Positions 5,785-10,866 of a stretch of DNA of 10,866 nt are shown piece after piece. Source of the DNA: CAYILC01 sp964364145 (GTDB lineage: Bacteria > Patescibacteriota > Microgenomatia > UBA1400 > UBA12028). Under the pieces are notes generated by a model. It made no database searches and was not told where the DNA came from. It saw only the letters and a list, made by a program, of their open reading frames with translations. Location of the stretch: contig CAYILC010000030.1 in NCBI GenBank assembly GCA_964364145.1, positions 1 to 10,866 of the forward strand, in the 5' to 3' direction. Positions within the stretch are counted from its first letter, which is position 1; every line of letters begins with the position of its first letter. A program made the translations under genes and the position numbers.

Positions 5785-6849
5785 TCAAATATAACCCGTT
5801 TTAATACCAGATTAAGCCAGATCCCAAACGGTATTTGGTCAAAAATAACGCAAATTGAAGAACTCAAAGGGCGATGGTCTGCTGGAACCAATCTCAATCC
5901 TCAATTTTTGGGTAGATTGAAAAGATCCGTGTTGGTCACATCTACGGGAGCTTCGACGCGCATTGAAGGGTCAAGTCTTTCGGATGAAGATGTGGAAAAA
6001 CTTATGCGTGGGATAGCGATAGAAAAATTCGTTGATCGTGATAAACAGGAAGTGGGGGGATATTTTGAGTTGCTTCAAAATGTCCTTCATTCGTGGGAAA
6101 GTTTGAACTTACGTGAGAGTACGATTAAACATTTCCATCAAGAATTGCTCAAGTATGTAAAAAAAGATACGACACATAGAGGGAAATACAAAAGCAAAGA
6201 AAATCAAGTAAGGATGATTGATGCACATGGCCGGGATATGGGGATCCTGTTTGATACGACCCGCGCCTATTTAACACCCAAAGAAATGAGTGAGTTGGTG
6301 GATTGGACCCAAGAGGCTTTACGGGAAAAAACATATCATCCATTGTTGGTTGTGGGTAATTTTATCGTGGAATTTTTACATATTCACCCCTTTGAAGATG
6401 GAAATGGAAGGCTTTCTCGGATATTAACTAATCTCCTACTTTTGAAAGAAGGATATGGATATATGCCGTATGTTTCCCATGAGAAATTAATTGAGGATAA
6501 CAAATCCGAGTACTATATGGCGTTACGATCAAGTCAAAAGACGTTTAGGACCGCTGCAGAAAATCTTATTCCATGGTTAGAGTTTTTCTTGGATATCGTG
6601 TTACAACAATCGAAAATGGCTATACGACTTATCACGCAAGAAAATGTTGAAACCTTACTTTCTCCAAAACAGCTTGCTGTGTGGCAATATTTACAAAAAG
6701 TCGATACCGCTTCTCCAAACGAAATAGCCAAATATGCAGATGTTGCTCGCCCAACAATCAACCAAGTTGTGAATAAACTTCTTCATTTGAAAAAGATTGA
6801 ACGTATTGGACAGGGTTCGAGTATACGCTATAGAAAAACTAGATCGTAA
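5782..6849 (+). CDS. Fic-domain protein (AMP-transferase type) with C-terminal winged helix
   Basis: Fic enzymes usually transfer AMP from ATP to target hydroxyls, or reverse that modification. This 355-residue protein has the canonical catalytic motif HPFEDGNGR (202-210) with all key residues. An N-terminal inhibitory motif, S58-TRI-E62-G63, fits the (S/T)xxxE(G/N) consensus, so it is an intramolecularly autoinhibited (class II) Fic protein. An N-terminal Fic_N-like helical region covers about 20-110. Residues 293-350 form a winged helix (LSPKQLAVWQYL, then PNEIAKYADVARPTINQVVNKLL), a common architecture for stand-alone Fic regulators. No antitoxin gene is adjacent, consistent with built-in inhibition. 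A TTG at 5776 is in frame, but the ATG at 5782 follows the -10 box by 7 nt and is preferred. Its stop lies 3 bp from the convergent lon stop. The target is unknown. Confidence 0.92.
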   Translation: MSNITRFNTRLSQIPNGIWSKITQIEELKGRWSAGTNLNPQFLGRLKRSVLVTSTGASTRIEGSSLSDEDVEKLMRGIAIEKFVDRDKQEVGGYFELLQNVLHSWESLNLRESTIKHFHQELLKYVKKDTTHRGKYKSKENQVRMIDAHGRDMGILFDTTRAYLTPKEMSELVDWTQEALREKTYHPLLVVGNFIVEFLHIHPFEDGNGRLSRILTNLLLLKEGYGYMPYVSHEKLIEDNKSEYYMALRSSQKTFRTAAENLIPWLEFFLDIVLQQSKMAIRLITQENVETLLSPKQLAVWQYLQKVDTASPNEIAKYADVARPTINQVVNKLLHLKKIERIGQGSSIRYRKTRS

Positions 6850-6852
6850 CCT

Positions 6853-9270
6853 CTACCCTTTCAGCGCAACCTTTAATACCTGATCAACGGTCTCGGCAGG
6901 ATGGAAGGTAATATCACTGCGCACTTTGTCCGGAATTTCACGCAAATCCTTCATGTTCGCTTTAGGAATAATGACATCGGTGATGCCGGCTCGATGTGCG
7001 GCGATCACTTTTTCTTTGAGTCCGCCTATTTCAAGAACGCGACCGCGCAGTGTCACTTCGCCAGTCATCGCAACATTTTTGCGCACCGGCTTCTTGGTAA
7101 ATGCAGATACTATTGAGACAGCCATCGTGATTCCAGCCGAAGGACCATCTTTAGGAACAGCGCCTTCCGGAACGTGAATATGCACATCGGTCTTGGTTAC
7201 GACTTTGTCGTTCACGCCTAACGCTTTTGCGTGCGAACGCACATAGGTAAAGGCGGCACGAGCAGACTCCTGCATTACTTTGCCGAGTTGACCCGTTAAG
7301 ATCACTTGGCCTTTGCCCGGCATGAGCGCCACCTCAATAAACAACACGTCGCCACCAACAGAGGTCCAAGCCAGTCCCGTTGCCAATCCAATCTCGTCTT
7401 TCTTCTCTGCAAGATTTGGAAGAAAACGCGCTGGGCCCAACATATCCTCAATCATTTTTGAGGTCACAGCTATTTTTTGTCGATATCCTTTTGCAATTTT
7501 GAGCGCTACTTTCCGAATAACCTTATCCATATGCCGTTCTAGTGAACGAACTCCTGCCTCGCGCGTGTAAAGTTTGATAATGTCGTGCAGTAACGGATTT
7601 GGCAGAGAAAACTTTTTGTCCTTCACGCCATTTGCGGCAAGAACTTTTTTCAACAAATGTCGTTTGGCGATCTCAAATTTTTCATCTTCTGTGTATCCAG
7701 AATACTCGATCACTTCTAATCGATCACGCAGTGCTGGCGGAATCGTGTCTAAAACATTGGCTGTGGTAATAAACATCACCTCGGACAAATCGAACGGGAC
7801 TTCTAAATAATGATCAGAAAACTCATGATTTTGCTCCGGATCCAAAGCCTCCAATAATGCCGAAGATGGATCGCCACGAAAATCGTTGCCAACCTTATCA
7901 ATCTCGTCCAACATAAACACGGGATTTTTTGTTCCTGCAGTTTTAATGTTTTGAAGAATACGACCGGGCATTGCCCCAACATAGGTGCGTCGGTGACCGC
8001 GGATTTCTGCTTCGTCACGAATACCACCCAGCGACACCTTCACAAACTTGCGACCAATCGCCCGCGCGATAGACTTTCCAATGCTTGTTTTACCAACACC
8101 CGGCGCGCCAACAAAACACAGAATTGTTGGAGAACGCTTTCCCTTACCATCAGCATTATCCTGCTCACGCAGTTTCAAAACCGCCAAGTATTCCAAAATG
8201 CGTTCCTTTACTTCTTTGAGACCATAATGGTCTTCATTCAAAATTCTTTCCGCTTTCTTTAATGAAAGTGTTCCCTTGCTCCGTTTATTCCACGGCATCT
8301 CAACCATCGCATCCAACCAACTACGAATATATCCACCTTCCGGGTTGGCAATCGACATGCGCTCAAGTCTTTTGAGTTCTTTGAGTGCCTTCGTTCGCAC
8401 CTCAATTGGCATACCCGCTTTGGTAATTGTTGCTCGCAGATCCGAGATTTCTTTTTCCTCGCCCTGGTCTTCCTCACCCAATTCTTTACGAATGGTCCGC
8501 ATGCGCTCACGCAACACTTGGTCACGAACATGTTTATCGAATGATTTTTGTGTTTTGCTTGCAATGTTATGCTCAATTTCTAAAACCTTTATTTCTTTTG
8601 CAAGGTGTTCAATGATTTTCTCCAATCTTTGCTTTACCTCTGAAGTTTCCAAAAGTTGTTGTTTTTTCGCATTTGATAATTCAAGCGTGCTTGCAATTTG
8701 ATCCGCCAATTCACTCGGACCGGCTCCGCTCATAAGCTTCATGAAGTTCAAGAACTCAACACTTTTCCCTAAATTTACGGCACGTTTAAACTCACCTAAA
8801 ATATGTTTTGTGAGCGCTTCCATGTCTGGTGTGTCTTCAATAATGTCATGAATATCGGTGATTAATGCGCGAAGATACGGACCGGACTCATCCAGTTTTT
8901 CAACCCGAACACGACTCAATCCTCGAACCAACGCATTCAACTCTCGTTCATTTTTGAGTGTGCGATCGACAAGTGCGAGAGTGCCGGTGGTATACAATTC
9001 ATTGCCTGCGGGATCTTGTGCGGTGTCTTTGCGCTGTGACAGCAACACCACGCGTTTATCCCCGCGTATCGCCTCGTTAATCGCAACGATAGACTTTTGG
9101 CGACCAAATGTTAGCACTGTTTCTGTACTCGGGAAAATGACTCCTTCACGAATCGCCACAACAGGAATCCAAGCCGCTTTTAGCGAGATCACACTTTTGA
9201 TATCTTTGACTTCCATTTGTTGAGGTGATATTGGCGAGGTCAACGGTGGTTTTGACTGAATATCGGTCAT
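6853..9270 (-). CDS. lon: ATP-dependent Lon protease
   Basis: Lon is a cytoplasmic AAA+ serine protease that degrades misfolded and regulatory proteins. It has 805 residues, normal for bacterial LonA. Domains: N-terminal LON substrate-binding region (about 33-235), coiled helical linker (about 236-330), AAA+ ATPase with Walker A GAPGVGKTS (388-396), Walker B VFMLDEID (451-458) and Arg-containing sensor segments (ALRDRLEV, 513-520), then the protease domain (about 615-805). The Ser-Lys dyad is intact: S711 in PKDGPSAGIT and K754 in LKEKVIAAHRAG, 43 residues apart as in E. coli Lon. The ATG at 9270 has no Shine-Dalgarno and lies 11 nt after an extended -10 that sits in a CIRCE-like palindrome, suggesting heat-shock repression. 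The upstream membrane-protein genes are on the same strand, so read-through could add to expression. The end is tail to tail with fic, with no terminator visible in the 3-bp gap. Confidence 0.98.
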   Translation of the reverse strand: MTDIQSKPPLTSPISPQQMEVKDIKSVISLKAAWIPVVAIREGVIFPSTETVLTFGRQKSIVAINEAIRGDKRVVLLSQRKDTAQDPAGNELYTTGTLALVDRTLKNERELNALVRGLSRVRVEKLDESGPYLRALITDIHDIIEDTPDMEALTKHILGEFKRAVNLGKSVEFLNFMKLMSGAGPSELADQIASTLELSNAKKQQLLETSEVKQRLEKIIEHLAKEIKVLEIEHNIASKTQKSFDKHVRDQVLRERMRTIRKELGEEDQGEEKEISDLRATITKAGMPIEVRTKALKELKRLERMSIANPEGGYIRSWLDAMVEMPWNKRSKGTLSLKKAERILNEDHYGLKEVKERILEYLAVLKLREQDNADGKGKRSPTILCFVGAPGVGKTSIGKSIARAIGRKFVKVSLGGIRDEAEIRGHRRTYVGAMPGRILQNIKTAGTKNPVFMLDEIDKVGNDFRGDPSSALLEALDPEQNHEFSDHYLEVPFDLSEVMFITTANVLDTIPPALRDRLEVIEYSGYTEDEKFEIAKRHLLKKVLAANGVKDKKFSLPNPLLHDIIKLYTREAGVRSLERHMDKVIRKVALKIAKGYRQKIAVTSKMIEDMLGPARFLPNLAEKKDEIGLATGLAWTSVGGDVLFIEVALMPGKGQVILTGQLGKVMQESARAAFTYVRSHAKALGVNDKVVTKTDVHIHVPEGAVPKDGPSAGITMAVSIVSAFTKKPVRKNVAMTGEVTLRGRVLEIGGLKEKVIAAHRAGITDVIIPKANMKDLREIPDKVRSDITFHPAETVDQVLKVALKG

Positions 9271-9274
9271 AATG

Positions 9275-9301
9275 TTAGCAGTTTATACCAAAGACTGCTA
9301 A
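9275..9301. promoter_or_regulatory. CIRCE-like operator (HrcA site) at the lon promoter
   Basis: TTAGCAGTT (9275-9283), 9 nt, GACTGCTAA (9293-9301). The CIRCE consensus is TTAGCACTC-N9-GAGTGCTAA; here the total length (27) and spacer (9) are exact and 15 of 18 arm positions match. Two of the three differences are paired (C to G on the left, G to C on the right) and preserve the palindrome. The lon -10 box lies in the spacer, so bound HrcA would block transcription. hrcA itself is not in the window. Confidence 0.75.
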
Positions 9302-9308
9302 TCGTCAA
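9282..9308 (-). promoter_or_regulatory. lon promoter with extended -10
   Basis: The minus strand carries TGGTATAAA (9290-9282), an extended -10 ending 11 nt before the ATG, giving a predicted leader of about 5 nt. TTGACG (9308-9303) is a good -35 word, but the spacer is only 15 nt, so the TG extension probably does most of the work. The -10 is enclosed by the CIRCE-like palindrome. Confidence 0.65.
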
Positions 9309-9331
9309 CATATAAACTGCACATCTTGTAT

Positions 9332-9457
9332 TTAACGGAAAATATAGAGAAAAAAGTATATTCCCAAAAAAGAAACGGCAAATGTCGCAAGCAAAAATAT
9401 AAAGAAAAAAAGCGAAAAAGAAAATTTCGAACGCTCCATATCTCTTTCCATAGCCAT
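9332..9457 (-). CDS. Tiny Phe-rich single-pass membrane protein (41 residues)
   Basis: This ORF starts 5 nt after the VanZ-like stop codon. The protein begins MAMERDMERSKFSFS and continues with a strongly hydrophobic Phe/Leu/Ile helix (about residues 13-40) ending in Arg and TAA. Three in-frame ATGs (9457, 9451, 9439) are possible; GAAG lies 3 nt before the first and GGAAAGAG just before the third. A polar, charged N-terminus plus one clean hydrophobic stretch supports a real micropeptide, but the T-rich strand could produce such a frame by chance. It would be the last gene of the unit lamin-tail protein, VanZ-like, this ORF, just before the lon promoter. No family recognised. Confidence 0.4.
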   Translation of the reverse strand: MAMERDMERSKFSFSLFFFIFLLATFAVSFLGIYFFLYIFR

Positions 9458-9462
9458 AGGCT

Positions 9463-9816
9463 TCAAATGAACCGTTTGAGTTTCAGAATCGCTACGGTCA
9501 TCCCTACAGTATCATATCCAATATCCCGCATGGTCGCGGCTCTCCCAGGCACAAAAACCTGATGAAACTCATCACTTATCGCAAAGGCGATCGTAAAAAG
9601 AAATGGAAGCAGATACTGCTTCGGTTTCCCCGAAAGATTCATCGCGTTAAACCAGAGTATATAGAGCACTCCATACACCAATATATGGGAGAGTTTTTTG
9701 AGGAGAAAATCCTGCCAATATGCCTGCGGGCCTGGCAAGGCTTGCTGAGAGGATAAGACAAAGATAAAGATCATCCAAATGACCGGAGCAGTATAGGCGA
9801 GCAGGCGTTTTTTCAT
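9463..9816 (-). CDS. VanZ-like family membrane protein
   Basis: A small polytopic protein of 117 residues with about four hydrophobic segments. Family marks are FVLSSQ near the first helix (19-24), the helix with KxxHxxxYGxL (about 41-50), and the conserved DEFHQVFVPGRAATMRDIGYDTVG block (about 82-105). VanZ-like proteins are widespread; VanZ itself gives low-level teicoplanin resistance, but most relatives, including those in CPR, have no proven role. The ATG at 9816 is preferred over an in-frame ATG at 9834 (six residues longer), because the latter overlaps the TGGTACAAT extended -10 box. The gene follows the lamin-tail protein by 42 nt. A resistance role should not be assumed. Confidence 0.85.
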   Translation of the reverse strand: MKKRLLAYTAPVIWMIFIFVLSSQQALPGPQAYWQDFLLKKLSHILVYGVLYILWFNAMNLSGKPKQYLLPFLFTIAFAISDEFHQVFVPGRAATMRDIGYDTVGMTVAILKLKRFI

Positions 9817-9824
9817 GCCTGTCG

Positions 9825-9833
9825 ATTGTACCA
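9825..9833 (-). promoter_or_regulatory. Extended -10 promoter before the VanZ-like gene
   Basis: TGGTACAAT on the minus strand ends 8 nt before the ATG at 9816, predicting a start at about 9818 and an essentially leaderless message. No good -35 is seen. The TGG before the hexamer is shared with the LCP and lon promoters. Confidence 0.5.
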
Positions 9834-9857
9834 TGCGGAAATGAGTTTCTTAGTACT

Positions 9858-10751
9858 TCAAGAGTACTCTCGAATTTTTCTTTGAAAAATTCTGCGAGTC
9901 TCTTTGAGTGCGGAATATGCTGATGAAACAGAAAGTAATACTCCACTTATGATATAGAGTGGTGATCTTGGATCATCGGCTTGTCCTGCGTCTATTGCGG
10001 ATAACACTCTTCCGGGATTGGTTGATTGTTCCAGCTTTCTATCGATTGTTTCATCGATTGCATCCTCAAATTTGGGTAAAATATATTGAACCACCGAGGA
10101 AGATGTTGCCAATCGCACGTGTTGGGATAAAAGTGTTGTCGCCAACGGTCGTGGTGACGGACTATACACATTCACTTGCTGACTCTGCTGACCCAAGGTC
10201 TGTAAAGGAGTTGGTGAAGGAGAACTTGTTATAGTGTTTGACTCTTCACAAGATACATTCGTTGCGCCTTTCGTTACACATGAAGTATCGCGCCAATATC
10301 CGTCTTCCAATTTCGCCCAAGTTTTCCCTTGTTCACAATGGTCATAGGCAAATTGATCTTTGTTTTGATCCCCATACTGCAGTTGAATCAAGTCTCCACT
10401 GTTGTTTAGGTGATAACTCGCAAGTTCTATCACAGCGAAACCACGCGGAGGAATGTGGACATTTTCCAAATTACTCGCGATAACACTCCCTGCATCCAAA
10501 AGTTTCCAGTCATCAAGAACCGCTTCTGTATCACCAATATTTTGCAGTTCAATCCATTCGTGCTCATTGGTATTACACGCTTGAACCTCTGACAACACAA
10601 TATTCCCAACAACTGCCGTAGTTGTAGGTATTGGTGTAGGACTAGGTTGTGGTGTTGGTGTGGGAGAAGGAGTGGGTGTGGGCTGTGGGCTTGGTGTTGG
10701 GCTGGGTTGTACGCTAGGCGAAGGCGAAGGAGAAGGCGAGGTTTGTGTCAC
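9858..10751 (-). CDS. Lamin-tail-domain surface protein with Pro/Ser/Thr linkers and C-terminal membrane anchor
   Basis: Predicted exported protein. In 297-residue numbering from a GTG at 10751: a Pro/Ser/Thr/Gln stalk (5-42), a lamin-tail domain (about 51-165, with IVLSEVQACNTNEHEWIELQ, then LDDWKLLDAG, IPPRGFAVIEL and GKTWAKLEDGYW), a second Ser/Pro/Thr linker (about 176-205), a helical segment and one membrane helix near the C-terminus (about 264-282, SPLYIISGVLLSVSSAYSA) with a basic tail. Lamin-tail domains in bacteria are extracellular beta-sandwich modules, often repeated and linked by such stalks. No signal peptide follows the GTG and no Shine-Dalgarno was seen, while the frame stays open to a TAA at 10818-10820 with domain-like sequence. 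The true N-terminus is therefore probably beyond the window, or the gene is broken. The start given is formal. Confidence 0.75.
   Translation of the reverse strand: MTQTSPSPSPSPSVQPSPTPSPQPTPTPSPTPTPQPSPTPIPTTTAVVGNIVLSEVQACNTNEHEWIELQNIGDTEAVLDDWKLLDAGSVIASNLENVHIPPRGFAVIELASYHLNNSGDLIQLQYGDQNKDQFAYDHCEQGKTWAKLEDGYWRDTSCVTKGATNVSCEESNTITSSPSPTPLQTLGQQSQQVNVYSPSPRPLATTLLSQHVRLATSSSVVQYILPKFEDAIDETIDRKLEQSTNPGRVLSAIDAGQADDPRSPLYIISGVLLSVSSAYSALKETRRIFQRKIREYS
10626..10739 (-). repeat. Low-complexity Pro/Ser/Thr stalk-coding repeat
   Basis: About 38 codons alternate Pro with Ser, Thr or Gln (SPSPSP, PTPSP, TPTPQP). The DNA is an imperfect tandem array of 6-nt units, prone to length change by slippage. 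The product is likely an extended, possibly glycosylated stalk. Shorter versions occur in the second linker of the same gene and in the surface protein at 4630-5508. Confidence 0.8.
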
Positions 10752-10866
10752 TGAGTTTGCAAAACCTTTTGTGGGGTCTGTCCAAACCCAAGTTCCATCA
10801 ATAAATGAAAATGAGAGTTAAGTAAAGTTTCGTGTTGGTTTTCCCCTCTGTTTTTCTGAAAGAAAC
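10752..10866 (-). pseudogene. End of a preceding lamin-tail domain, frame disrupted
   Basis: Directly upstream of the formal GTG, in the same frame, lies DGTWVWTDPTKGFANS (10799-10752). This is the typical closing motif of a lamin-tail domain (G-x-W-x-W-T-x-P-T-x-G-x-x-N). The frame is closed by TAA at 10820-10818 with no start codon between. In the neighbouring frame at the window edge, VSFRKTEGKT (10866-10837) resembles the V-x-F-x-K-x-E-x-G-K-S/T segment that normally precedes that motif. A frameshift between the two (about 10800-10836), a real pseudogene, or an assembly/sequencing error would explain this. The evidence is short and the window ends here. Confidence 0.45.

Noticed and set aside
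6850..6852. Shared terminator between fic and lon.
   Set aside because: Only 3 bp separate the stops and no GC-rich hairpin with a T-run was seen in either 3' end.
7313..8701. Several long open frames on the plus strand opposite lon.
   Set aside because: They are antisense shadows of the well-supported lon frame, with low-complexity or Cys/Arg-rich translations and no recognisable domains.
9872..9892. Perfect 9-bp inverted repeat (GAATTTTTC, 3-nt loop) as a terminator.
   Set aside because: It lies within the coding 3' end of the lamin-tail gene, is almost all A/T, and has no run of T following it on the transcribed strand.
1..10866. CRISPR array, tRNA or rRNA genes.
   Set aside because: No regularly spaced repeats and no tRNA or rRNA sequence signatures were seen on either strand.

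Overview
The window looks like a chromosomal piece of an ultra-small-genome bacterium of the Patescibacteria/CPR type. The evidence is the gene content: a short LCP (LytR-CpsA-Psr) protein, a VanZ-like protein, tail-anchored surface proteins with Pro/Ser/Thr linkers, a lamin-tail domain protein, and a single-pass protein with a Cys-rich and an SdrD-B-like segment. The genes are compact, and many start codons sit almost on the -10 box. TGA is used as an ordinary stop. The phylum assignment is inference; no marker gene such as 16S rRNA is present.

Layout. (1) Positions 1-1812, minus strand: an LCP glycopolymer transferase, a small membrane protein and the start of dTDP-glucose 4,6-dehydratase (rfbB, cut by the window edge). 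These overlap or nearly overlap and read as one envelope-polymer operon. (2) Divergent from it, 1835-2978 plus strand: a long-chain polyprenyl diphosphate synthase. The two operons share a 53-bp spacer carrying two back-to-back -10 boxes. (3) 2979-6850 is a mosaic, accessory-looking stretch: a decayed insertion-sequence remnant with a transposase N-terminus, an AT-rich 441-residue orphan gene with its own promoter and Shine-Dalgarno site, a membrane-anchored SdrD-like surface protein, a short degraded coding fragment, and a Fic protein with a near-consensus promoter overlapped by three tandem decamers. (4) 6853-10866, minus strand: lon protease, a hidden 41-residue membrane ORF, a VanZ-like protein and a lamin-tail surface protein that runs to the window edge and may be frameshifted.

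How parts fit. Polyprenyl synthase could supply the lipid carrier or other prenyl lipids, rfbB the activated deoxysugar, and the LCP protein the final transfer of a glycopolymer onto the wall; this is a plausible cell-envelope module. Lon is the general AAA+ quality-control protease, and a 27-bp palindrome matching 15 of 18 positions of the CIRCE operator spans its -10 box, pointing to HrcA-type heat-shock repression. A second theme is leaderless or near-leaderless transcription. At five genes (LCP, polyprenyl synthase, fic, lon, vanZ-like) the -10 hexamer ends only 6-11 nt before the start codon, while operon-internal genes (rfbB, the 66-residue membrane gene) and the orphan gene have recognisable Shine-Dalgarno sites. 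No tRNA, rRNA or CRISPR array was seen.
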